From Betaproteobacteria bacterium (lineage in GTDB: Bacteria; Pseudomonadota; Gammaproteobacteria; Burkholderiales; Burkholderiaceae_C): a stretch of 19,007 bases of DNA. The translations under genes and the position numbers were made by a program. The stretch spans positions 1-19,007 of the forward strand of contig JANXLW010000398.1 in assembly GCA_025354965.1 (NCBI GenBank), in the 5' to 3' direction. The notes under the pieces are model-generated. The model did no database searches and had not been told where the DNA came from. It was given only the letters and a program-made list of their open reading frames with translations. Position 1 is the first letter of the stretch. Every line of letters begins with the position of its first letter. Positions 7,372-13,392 of the stretch are shown piece by piece.

Positions 7372-7878
7372 ATGGAACTGTTAGGCAAGATAAGGCGCAT
7401 GCATGTGCGCTACAAGATATCGCAGCGGGCCATTGCAAAGCGCACAGGCCTGTCGCGCAACACTGTGCACAAATGGCTCCAAACCTCGCAAGAATTTGAA
7501 GTGCCCCAGTACGTTCGGGTCAAGGGCTTTAGCAAGCTGGGACCCTTTACCGTGGACCTGGAACAAGCCCTCAAGGCCGAGGCATTGCGCCCCAAACAGA
7601 ATCGACGCACGGTATGTGCGCTGTTTGCGCAAATCAAGGCCAGCGGATATGTCGGGGGCTACACCTGAGTCATCGACTACATCCGGGCCTGGCGGGCCGA
7701 TGCTTTCAAGGACGTAAAAGCCTTCGTGCCCTTGAAGTTCGACCTGGGCGAAGCATTCCAGTTCGACTGGAGTGAGGAAGACCTGGTGGTGGGCGGCATC
7801 TACCGGCGAATGCAGATCTCCCACATGAAGCTGTGCGCCAGTCGGGCATTGTGGTTGGTGACGTTGCGCTCACCTTAA
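7372..7878 (+). pseudogene. istA: Truncated IS21-family transposase istA with in-frame stop
   Basis: The reading frame starts MELLGKIRRMHVRYKISQRA, with the helix-turn-helix RAIAKRTGLSRNTVHKWL, typical of the IstA N-terminus. It is interrupted by TGA at 7666-7668 where IstA proteins have arginine (GGYT-stop-VIDYIRAWR, probably CGA to TGA). The same frame then continues with FDLGEAFQFDWSEE, the start of the DDE catalytic domain with its first Asp. It ends at TAA 7876-7878, well before the expected ~500 residues. The gene is dead by both a nonsense mutation and a 3' truncation, and the break abuts an inverted IS66-type remnant. Confidence 0.85.
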
Positions 7879-7879
7879 A

Positions 7880-8053
7880 CGAGGAACCTGAGCCGTTGAG
7901 TGGGTGACGTCCGTCGTGCGCGCGTTCCTTGAGCCAGCAGTGCAGCACATTGGCGTTAATGGCGTGGCTGTTGGCCAATGCAGCGATGGACGCACCAGGC
8001 TCTTGGCATGGTGCGACAAGCTCGACTTTAAATTGATGGGTGTAGGTCCGGTG
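7880..8053 (-). pseudogene. Fragment of an IS66-type orfA (helix-turn-helix transposase accessory protein)
   Basis: On the minus strand, reading inward from 8053, the frame gives HRTYTHQFKVELVAPCQEPG and then ASIAALANSHAINANVLHCWL, the helix-turn-helix pattern of IS66/IS3-type OrfA proteins. It loses similarity near 7880, where the truncated istA begins on the other strand. No in-frame start fits: an ATG at 8100 opens MPQTQNSG and stops, one frame away, so a frameshift near the 5' end is likely. The surrounding 7879-8193 stretch (over 300 bases) holds nothing else except a small hairpin near 8151-8164. Confidence 0.6.
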
Positions 8054-8150
8054 AGTGTGCCGGGTTGAAGCGCCTATCCGGAATTTTGTGTTTGAGGCAT
8101 AACATGTCAAAAAGGCGTATCTATGCCAATGCAAGTTAAGACCGTAATTG

Positions 8151-8164
8151 CGCCGCAGACGGCG
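8151..8164. terminator. Small GC hairpin downstream of the fructokinase gene
   Basis: CGCCG-CAGA-CGGCG can form a five-base-pair stem with a four-base loop, flanked by GTTAA (8135-8139) and TTAAC (8165-8169), which are also complementary. It lies 30 bases beyond the stop of the minus-strand fructokinase gene. The lack of a clear T-tract makes it a weak terminator candidate; it might instead belong to the neighbouring insertion-sequence end. Confidence 0.25.
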
Positions 8165-8193
8165 TTAACTCGCACATCACCCGCAAAGCTGGA

Positions 8194-9141
8194 TCAGCGC
8201 ACCGCCGCTACCACCTCGGCATAGGTGGGCGGCTGGCAACCAGCGCGGGTGCAGTTCAGGGCGGCAGCACACATGGCCTGCATCAAGGTGTCGGCTACGC
8301 TGTTGGCCGCACTGTCTGAGTTGTTGCCTGTCCTGTCGGTGCCGCGCTGCGCCCAGTCCCCAAGGCAATTGCCCCAAAAGGTGTCGCCTGCGCCCACGGT
8401 GTCCACCACCGTTACAACAGGCACGTCTGCGCTGGCGGATTGCCCATCGACTTGCAGCCAGGCCCCGTCGGCACCGAATGTCAGGGCGACGCGGCAGCTG
8501 CCCTGTTCAATGAAGTGTTGCGCGATTTTTGGGGCATCCGAGCGGACCGGGTTGTTGAACCCGAGCAATTCCAGGTCTTCGTCGCTGGCCTTGAGCCAAT
8601 CGGCCAGGGCGGCAACCTGTTTGACGGCCTGCACGTAATCCAGCAAATTGGCCGCCAGTTTGGGGCGCAGGTTGACGTCCACACTAATCGTCCAGCCAAG
8701 CGCCTTGGCGCCTTGCATAACAGCGAGAACCTTCTCGTTCTCCGGTGGCACCAACAGCAGTGAGCCAGTGTGCAAAATGCCAGTCGGCTGCGCTTTCAAA
8801 AGCCTTAAAACTTGCTCGGGCGTGTAATCCCGGTCGGCAATGCCTTCACGGTAAAACCCGTAGCTGGGTTGGCCCTTGGCGATTTGCACCACCGCCAGCG
8901 AGGTTGGTAAACGGCTGGCAGGCAGCAAGGTCCGCACGCTGTCTGCGGACAGTTGCGCCCGCATTTGATCGCCAAACTGGTCCGTCGAGAAGGGGTTGAT
9001 GAAGCCCACTTGCGCCCCGCGCAGCGCTGCCGCCCGTGCCAAATTGAACGGGCTGCCGCCCATGAGCGGGCGCAGGCTGCCGTCGGCTTGGGCCACGCAA
9101 TCTATCAAGGCTTCACCCAGCACCCATATTTTTTTTTGCAT
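8194..9141 (-). CDS. PfkB-family carbohydrate kinase, probable fructokinase
   Basis: A 315-residue ribokinase-family (PfkB) sugar kinase. GEALIDCVA (9-17) opens the protein, GGSPFNLARA (28-37) is the first PfkB signature with the sugar-binding residues, and DTVGAGDTFWG (247-257) is the second, holding the anion hole and catalytic base D253. This pattern with GGSPFN is typical of bacterial fructokinases; it phosphorylates a sugar with ATP in the cytoplasm. The ATG at 9139-9141 is preferred over a TTG two codons upstream. Codons 2-5 contain a run of nine A, a possible slippage site. It is divergent from an RbsD/FucU gene and a ROK regulator, implying a small sugar-utilisation locus. Confidence 0.88.
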   Translation of the reverse strand: MQKKIWVLGEALIDCVAQADGSLRPLMGGSPFNLARAAALRGAQVGFINPFSTDQFGDQMRAQLSADSVRTLLPASRLPTSLAVVQIAKGQPSYGFYREGIADRDYTPEQVLRLLKAQPTGILHTGSLLLVPPENEKVLAVMQGAKALGWTISVDVNLRPKLAANLLDYVQAVKQVAALADWLKASDEDLELLGFNNPVRSDAPKIAQHFIEQGSCRVALTFGADGAWLQVDGQSASADVPVVTVVDTVGAGDTFWGNCLGDWAQRGTDRTGNNSDSAANSVADTLMQAMCAAALNCTRAGCQPPTYAEVVAAVR

Positions 9142-9166
9142 TGCCAAATTACAGCAGATTTTCTGA

Positions 9167-9197
9167 TTAAATAAACCTAGTAGTTTTACTAATTTAA
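9167..9197. promoter_or_regulatory. AT-rich palindromic operator between fructokinase and RbsD/ROK operon
   Basis: TAGTA-GTTT-TACTA (9178-9191) lies inside a larger symmetrical stretch: TTAAAT at 9167-9172 mirrors ATTTAA at 9192-9197. AT-rich dyads containing TTAGT and ACTAA halves are typical binding sites of ROK (NagC/XylR-type) repressors, and a ROK regulator is encoded at 9755. Placed in the divergent spacer, it could control both directions. The ROK link is inference. Confidence 0.5.
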
Positions 9198-9246
9198 AAA
9201 AATGTCAATTCTGGCATCCTTTGACAATGCAGAACAAGCGTCATGA

Positions 9247-9269
9247 TTTGGGGCACATCGCGCCCCAAA
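9247..9269 (+). promoter_or_regulatory. Eight-base-pair hairpin in the leader of the RbsD/FucU gene
   Basis: TTTGGGGC (9247-9254) and GCCCCAAA (9262-9269) are exact reverse complements around a seven-base loop. The hairpin sits 48 bases before the ATG of the mutarotase gene. It could be a second operator or an RNA structure in the 5' leader; no T-tract follows, so simple termination is unlikely. Confidence 0.45.
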
Positions 9270-9317
9270 AGGCTTGAAAGTATTGCCAGCAACTCGTTTC
9301 GCCCAGGAGGCCGTTGA

Positions 9318-9758
9318 ATGCTCAAAGGAATCGACCCGATTCTCACCCCCGAACTGCTGATGCACCTGTGTGCCATGGGCCATGGCGAATGGGTGGCGGT
9401 GGTGGACGCCAACTTCACCGCCGACCACCTGGCCGCTGGCAAACCTTTGGTGCGCTTGCCAGGCCTGAGCCTGCTGCGGGTGTGCCAGGCGGTGTTGTCG
9501 GTGTTTCCGCTGGACAGTGACGTGGCACAGCCCGCTGCCTACATGCAAGTCACCCACAGCGCCAGCGGGCATCGCACCGAGGTGCAGCAAGCCCTGGTGG
9601 ACCTGCTGGGCGCAGACGGCGTGCAAGCCGACAAGGTGGAGGGTGTCGAGCGTTTTGCGTTTTACGAACGCGTTCGTTTTGCAAGCCTGATTGTGCAAAC
9701 CGGCGAGCCCACCGCCTATGGCAACGCGATGTTTGCCAAAGGCGTGATCCTCAATTGA
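9318..9758 (+). CDS. RbsD/FucU family sugar mutarotase
   Basis: A 146-residue protein of the RbsD/FucU family, which interconverts ring anomers of sugars such as fucose and ribose in the cytoplasm. It begins MLKGIDPILTPELLMHL, followed by AMGHGEWVAVVDANFTA (19-35) with the family's catalytic histidine (H22) and DANF motif, and ends with a YGNAMFAKGVI segment, the usual C-terminal Tyr/Asn region. The layout is closer to FucU than to RbsD. A perfect AGGAGG lies 7 bases before the ATG. Its last codons overlap the start of the ROK gene (TTGA overlap), so the two are translationally coupled. Confidence 0.88.
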   Translation: MLKGIDPILTPELLMHLCAMGHGEWVAVVDANFTADHLAAGKPLVRLPGLSLLRVCQAVLSVFPLDSDVAQPAAYMQVTHSASGHRTEVQQALVDLLGADGVQADKVEGVERFAFYERVRFASLIVQTGEPTAYGNAMFAKGVILN

Positions 9759-10981
9759 CCGACGACTCAAGTTTTGTGCGTGATCCGCGCCTGATGCGCG
9801 GCTCCAACCACAGCGGCATGCGCCAGTTCAACGAGCGCATCGTCTTGCAGGCCATCCGCCACCACGGCGCGATTGCCAAAGCGGATCTGGCCCGGCTCAC
9901 GCAACTCTCCACGCAAACCGTCGCCATCATCGTCAACCGGCTGATGGACGATGGCTTGCTACTGAAACAAGAGCGCGTGCGCGGCAAGATCGGCCAACCC
10001 TCGGTGCCGTTGTCGCTGAACCCGGACGGCGCGTTCAGCCTCGGCTTGCAGGTCGGGCGGCGCAGCCTTGAAGTGCTGGCGGCCGACTTTCTGGGCCAGA
10101 CGCGCCATCGCCTCCAGTTTCAATACCCGTTTGCGGACCCGGACACGGTGCTGGCCCACATTCAAACGGGCCTGGCCCAGGTGCGCTTGGCCATGGGTGA
10201 GCAGTGGCAGCGCATGGTGGGCATTGGCCTGGCCGCGCCGCAGTCCATGCACAAGTGGTCTGACCTGCTGGGTGGTGCGGCAGGCGCGGCGCTGTCACGT
10301 TGGGAGACCATCGACCTGCCCGCTGAAGTGCGCAAGCTGACCCATTTGCCGGTGGAATTTGCCAAAGACACCACGGCCGCTTGCATGGCCGAGATGCTGC
10401 AAGGCCAGGGTCGGCAGGTCAGCAGTTACCTCTACGTGTTTGTCGGCACTTTTGTCGGTGGTGGCATGGTGCTGGCCGGTCACGTCATGGGGGGTGCGCG
10501 CGGCAACGCGGGTGCCATTGGGTCCATGCCGACGGCCCTGAGCGGCGACGCCCAGGACCCACCGGCCCAGCTGTTGCAACTCGCTTCTGGCTGGCAGCTG
10601 GAGCAGGCGCTGGCAGCAGCGGGGCACAACCCACTGCTGGTGCATGACGACGGCATCATGCAAGCCCAATACGAGGCCTGCACGCGCCCCTGGCTGGCCC
10701 AGGCCAGCCGCGCACTGGCGATGAGCCTGGTCAGCGCGGCCGCCCTGCTTGACCTGGACGCCGCCATCATCGACGGCTCGCTCGGGCGGCCGCTGATTGA
10801 CGCGCTGATCACCGGCACCCGCGCCCGTCTGGCCGACTACAAATTGGCAGGCCTGCATCTGCCCGCTGTGCTGGCCGGCCAGGTGGGGCCGCATGCGCGC
10901 GCCATTGGCGGCGCCCTGTTGCCATTGCACAGGCAGTTTTTTCCAGTCAAAGACATCTTTTTGAAGCAGGACGTGGTCTGA
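9755..10981 (+). CDS. ROK-family transcriptional regulator
   Basis: A 408-residue regulator: an N-terminal winged helix (RGSNHSGMRQFNERIVLQAI, then KADLARLTQLSTQTVAIIVNRL at about 42-63) followed by a ROK sugar-kinase-like domain from about residue 90. ROK repressors release DNA upon binding a sugar or its phosphate. The TTG at 9755 is chosen because the RGSNxxGMR motif needs to be inside the protein and the codon overlaps the mutarotase stop. The usual ROK zinc motif CxCGxxGC is absent: GNAGAIGSMP is followed by a segment with no cysteines, and no ATP-binding DxGxT is seen. It is therefore a pure sensor rather than a kinase. It probably controls this locus through the palindrome at 9167-9197. 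Confidence 0.88.
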   Translation: MTDDSSFVRDPRLMRGSNHSGMRQFNERIVLQAIRHHGAIAKADLARLTQLSTQTVAIIVNRLMDDGLLLKQERVRGKIGQPSVPLSLNPDGAFSLGLQVGRRSLEVLAADFLGQTRHRLQFQYPFADPDTVLAHIQTGLAQVRLAMGEQWQRMVGIGLAAPQSMHKWSDLLGGAAGAALSRWETIDLPAEVRKLTHLPVEFAKDTTAACMAEMLQGQGRQVSSYLYVFVGTFVGGGMVLAGHVMGGARGNAGAIGSMPTALSGDAQDPPAQLLQLASGWQLEQALAAAGHNPLLVHDDGIMQAQYEACTRPWLAQASRALAMSLVSAAALLDLDAAIIDGSLGRPLIDALITGTRARLADYKLAGLHLPAVLAGQVGPHARAIGGALLPLHRQFFPVKDIFLKQDVV

Positions 10982-11057
10982 CCGCCATGCCTTGCGGCAA
11001 GGGCGAACAAACGCCCCAGAGCCTGCAGCCCGTTTCTTTCGCGTTAAGATTTGTACC

Positions 11058-11294
11058 GTGAAAATTTACCTCGACTGTGCCGTCGCCACCCGCTGGAAAG
11101 TGCCGCCAGGCTGCCCCCCGGTTGCCGGCGTCACCACCAACCCCAGCCTGATTTTCCAGGCCGGCTTGCGGGTCGATTTGCCAACTTATCTGCATCTGGT
11201 TCACGCAGCGGGTGAGCGTGGCCTGGATGGGCTGACCCACGTCGCCATGGACCAGTTTGACCGCGACACCGTGGTCAGCAAGCGCCAGTTTTAA
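11058..11294 (+). pseudogene. Transaldolase/fructose-6-phosphate aldolase-type N-terminal fragment
   Basis: From a GTG at 11058 the frame reads VKIYLDCAV, then PVAGVTTNPSLIFQAG, which is the first-strand and TTNPS signature of small transaldolases and fructose-6-phosphate aldolases (normally about 215-220 residues). The frame stops after 78 residues, before the catalytic lysine region. The tail (HAAGERGLDGLTHVAMDQF and onward) does not continue the fold recognisably. It is most likely the remnant of a sugar-phosphate aldolase gene that belonged to the fructokinase/mutarotase/ROK locus. A short expressed peptide cannot be excluded. Confidence 0.5.
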
Positions 11295-11326
11295 ACCTAC
11301 TGCCGATTCATTGGTCACATCCTGCC

Positions 11327-12097
11327 GTGCAACTTCAAGACATTCTTTACTCCCAGGGTTTTGGCACACGCCGCGTGTGCGCCGGGCTCGTCCAGCAGGG
11401 CTGGGTTGAGGTTTACGAAGGAAAAGAGGCTAATGTTCCCGTCAAATGGGCACAGTCTGATACAGATTTTGTAGCAGAAGGGTTTCGCTTCAAAGTTCAA
11501 GGTGTGGACTGGCACTATGCTGACAAGGCCTACCTGATGCTGCACAAACCCGCCAACACCGAGTGCTCGCAAAAACCGTCAACCTACCCCAGCATCTACA
11601 GCCTGTTGCCGTCGCCGCTGCGCCTGCGGCCGCAAAAAAGCGCCGTCCAGGGCGTGCAGGCGGTGGGCCGGCTCGACCAGGACACCACGGGTTTGCTGCT
11701 GCTGAGCGACGACGGCCAGTTCATCCACCGCATGAGCTCGCCTAAAAAGCATTTGCCCAAGGTCTACGAGGTGACGGTGAAACATGCGCTGGACGACCAC
11801 CAGGTCAAGCAACTGCTGGCCGGCGTGGTGCTGGACGATGACCCCAAGCCAGTGCGAGCGGCGGCCTGTGAAATCGTCGAACCGGCTGGGACAGCCCAAG
11901 GCGAAAAACTGCACCTGCGCCTGACCTTGACGACAGGCAAATACCACCAGGTCAAACGCATGCTGGCCGCCATCGGCAACCGTGTTGAAGGCCTGCACCG
12001 TTCGCGCATTGGCGCCCTCGAACTGCCCGCTGACTTGCTGCCGGGGCAGTGGCGCTGGCTGTCGGCCGGTGACCTGGAGAAGCTCAAGCCGCAGTGA
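11327..12097 (+). CDS. rsuA: RsuA-family 16S rRNA pseudouridine synthase
   Basis: A 256-residue RsuA/RluB-family pseudouridine synthase. An N-terminal S4-like RNA-binding part (about 1-60, MQLQDILYSQGFGTRRVC) is followed by the catalytic domain, with AVGRLDQDTTGLLLLSDDG carrying the catalytic aspartate D117. PKVYEVTV and TTGKYHQVKRMLAAIG, the other conserved blocks, follow. RsuA isomerises U516 of 16S rRNA; the length and the GKYHQVKRM motif fit RsuA rather than RluB/E/F, but the exact target is not proven. The GTG at 11327 is the first codon consistent with the S4 domain. It converges on the hydrolase gene; the 180 bases between them hold no recognisable gene. Confidence 0.88.
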   Translation: MQLQDILYSQGFGTRRVCAGLVQQGWVEVYEGKEANVPVKWAQSDTDFVAEGFRFKVQGVDWHYADKAYLMLHKPANTECSQKPSTYPSIYSLLPSPLRLRPQKSAVQGVQAVGRLDQDTTGLLLLSDDGQFIHRMSSPKKHLPKVYEVTVKHALDDHQVKQLLAGVVLDDDPKPVRAAACEIVEPAGTAQGEKLHLRLTLTTGKYHQVKRMLAAIGNRVEGLHRSRIGALELPADLLPGQWRWLSAGDLEKLKPQ

Positions 12098-12277
12098 GCC
12101 GTTCACGCCGTCCATTGGATGGCACAGTGTTGGCTCTCACCCGCAGGGAGGCATCGCTTGAACCACGGTCCAGGTCTGGCACGACAGAGCGGGCCTGCGC
12201 GCCAGCGACGGGTGCGGCGACTTGGTAGGGCTTGGTGAAACACTGGCCGCCACCCGACCGGTCGCGTGAAGGGCGCT

Positions 12278-13156
12278 TTAAACCATGTCGGCAAGGAATT
12301 CCACCAGCCGGTGCGTCGTCAACGCCGTCTGGTCCCGATGCGGCGAATGCCCACATTGCTCCAATTTATATAGCTGTCTATTCATGATTGACGGGGACTT
12401 CTGGCCATTTTTATGCAATGAATCACTGTCAGGCCCCAGCTTTCCAGCGGCCAGGGCATCGACCTGAAGCATCGTGCCATACGGGTCATCCATGCCCTGA
12501 ATCGCCAGCAGCGGCGCGCTGATGCGCTGGCAATCGCCGCGAATGTCAAAGCTTCGGAATTCGTCAGACAGCCACACGTCATTCCACTGCCAGAAGGCGC
12601 AGTCCACATTGGCGTGGTAACGCGACAAGCGCGTGCGCAGGCTGTTGCGATCACCGCTGGCCTGGTAGGCCGCACGGGTTTCAGTGATGGCGCGCACGCT
12701 GACATCCTCCACCACCACATGCGGTGCCATCACCACGCAGGCCGCCACCGGGTAGCGGCAGGCGTAGAGCAGGGCGATGCTGGCGCCGTCAGAGTGGCCC
12801 ACTAACACCGGCTGCGCCACGCCCAGCGCCGCCAGCAGGGCCGGCAACACGTCCCAGGCCTCGTGGTGCAGGTAGTCGGGCAGCAAGCGCCCAATGCGTT
12901 GGCCGCCCTCCACCCGTGACGGCCCGCGCACGTCCGGCACCGCGTCAGACTGCCCATAACCCCGGCGTGAATAGACCCAGCCGGCCCGCGCAGTCGCCAG
13001 GCACAACTGTGTCGGCCAGTCCCGCCACATGCTCACCGAACCCAGTCCTTCGTGCAGGAACACCAGCGGGGCCAGATCCATTTGTGCGTTTGGCGGCGTG
13101 ATGTGTTGCACCTCCAACTGCACGCCATTGAGCTTGATGCTGTCCATGCAGGGCAT
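12278..13156 (-). CDS. Alpha/beta-fold hydrolase with an in-frame repeat-derived insertion
   Basis: A 292-residue alpha/beta hydrolase: oxyanion segment HEGLGS (35-40), nucleophile elbow GHSDG (120-124, Ser122), acid residue in the GMDDPYG region (221-227) and catalytic histidine H270 in CGHSPHRD. The substrate is unknown; esterase-like or C-C hydrolase activity is possible. Residues ~242-263 (HKNGQKSPSIMNRQLYK core) look foreign. They fall between strands usually joined by a short loop and are encoded by an AT-richer stretch that resembles a short interspersed repeat. The ATG at 13154-13156 is used; ATG 13147 is equally possible, and neither has a clear ribosome-binding site. Reading further upstream adds low-complexity sequence without family resemblance. 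Confidence 0.82.
   Translation of the reverse strand: MPCMDSIKLNGVQLEVQHITPPNAQMDLAPLVFLHEGLGSVSMWRDWPTQLCLATARAGWVYSRRGYGQSDAVPDVRGPSRVEGGQRIGRLLPDYLHHEAWDVLPALLAALGVAQPVLVGHSDGASIALLYACRYPVAACVVMAPHVVVEDVSVRAITETRAAYQASGDRNSLRTRLSRYHANVDCAFWQWNDVWLSDEFRSFDIRGDCQRISAPLLAIQGMDDPYGTMLQVDALAAGKLGPDSDSLHKNGQKSPSIMNRQLYKLEQCGHSPHRDQTALTTHRLVEFLADMV
12367..12433. repeat. Short interspersed repeat-like insertion inside the hydrolase gene
   Basis: This stretch contains ATAGCTGTCTATTCATGATT, then GACGGGGACTTCTGGCCA. It resembles a repeat I recall scattered through Comamonadaceae genomes (ATAGCTGC...TTGATTGACGGGGGCTAGAGGCCA). It adds about 22 codons in frame. It is markedly more AT-rich than the flanking gene. 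The repeat identity is from memory and needs a database check. Confidence 0.45.
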
Positions 13157-13364
13157 GTTACTGGAACGAGTCGGCCGGCCACCCTGCGGGCAAGCCACCA
13201 CAGGCCAGCGCAATGCGGCGCAAGCGAGCGGGCTGTTCTGCGCCGGCGCGGCGGCGGTCTTGGGGGCGAGCCGGTGTCCAGCACCGTCGTGGCTTGCATT
13301 GAACTGCCAACGGTCGGCGGCACCTTGGCGCTGCACTGGTTTGGCATTCTGGTTCGGGTTAAAG

Positions 13365-13390
13365 TTGCCCCAACCATACAGGGGTGGCAA
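13365..13390 (+). promoter_or_regulatory. Hairpin covering the ribosome-binding site of the DGR target gene
   Basis: TTGCC (13365-13369) plus CC (13370-13371) can pair with GG (13383-13384) plus GGCAA (13386-13390), with one bulged T. The stem buries the AGGGGTGG ribosome-binding site (13380-13387) of the target gene that starts at ATG 13393. It could dampen translation. No convincing promoter was recognised in the 236-base divergent spacer 13157-13392. Confidence 0.35.
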
Positions 13391-13392
13391 GC

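Noticed and set aside
12098..12277. Possible small minus-strand protein between rsuA and the hydrolase
   Set aside because: Arg/Pro-rich translation without a ribosome-binding site or recognised motif; treated as intergenic.
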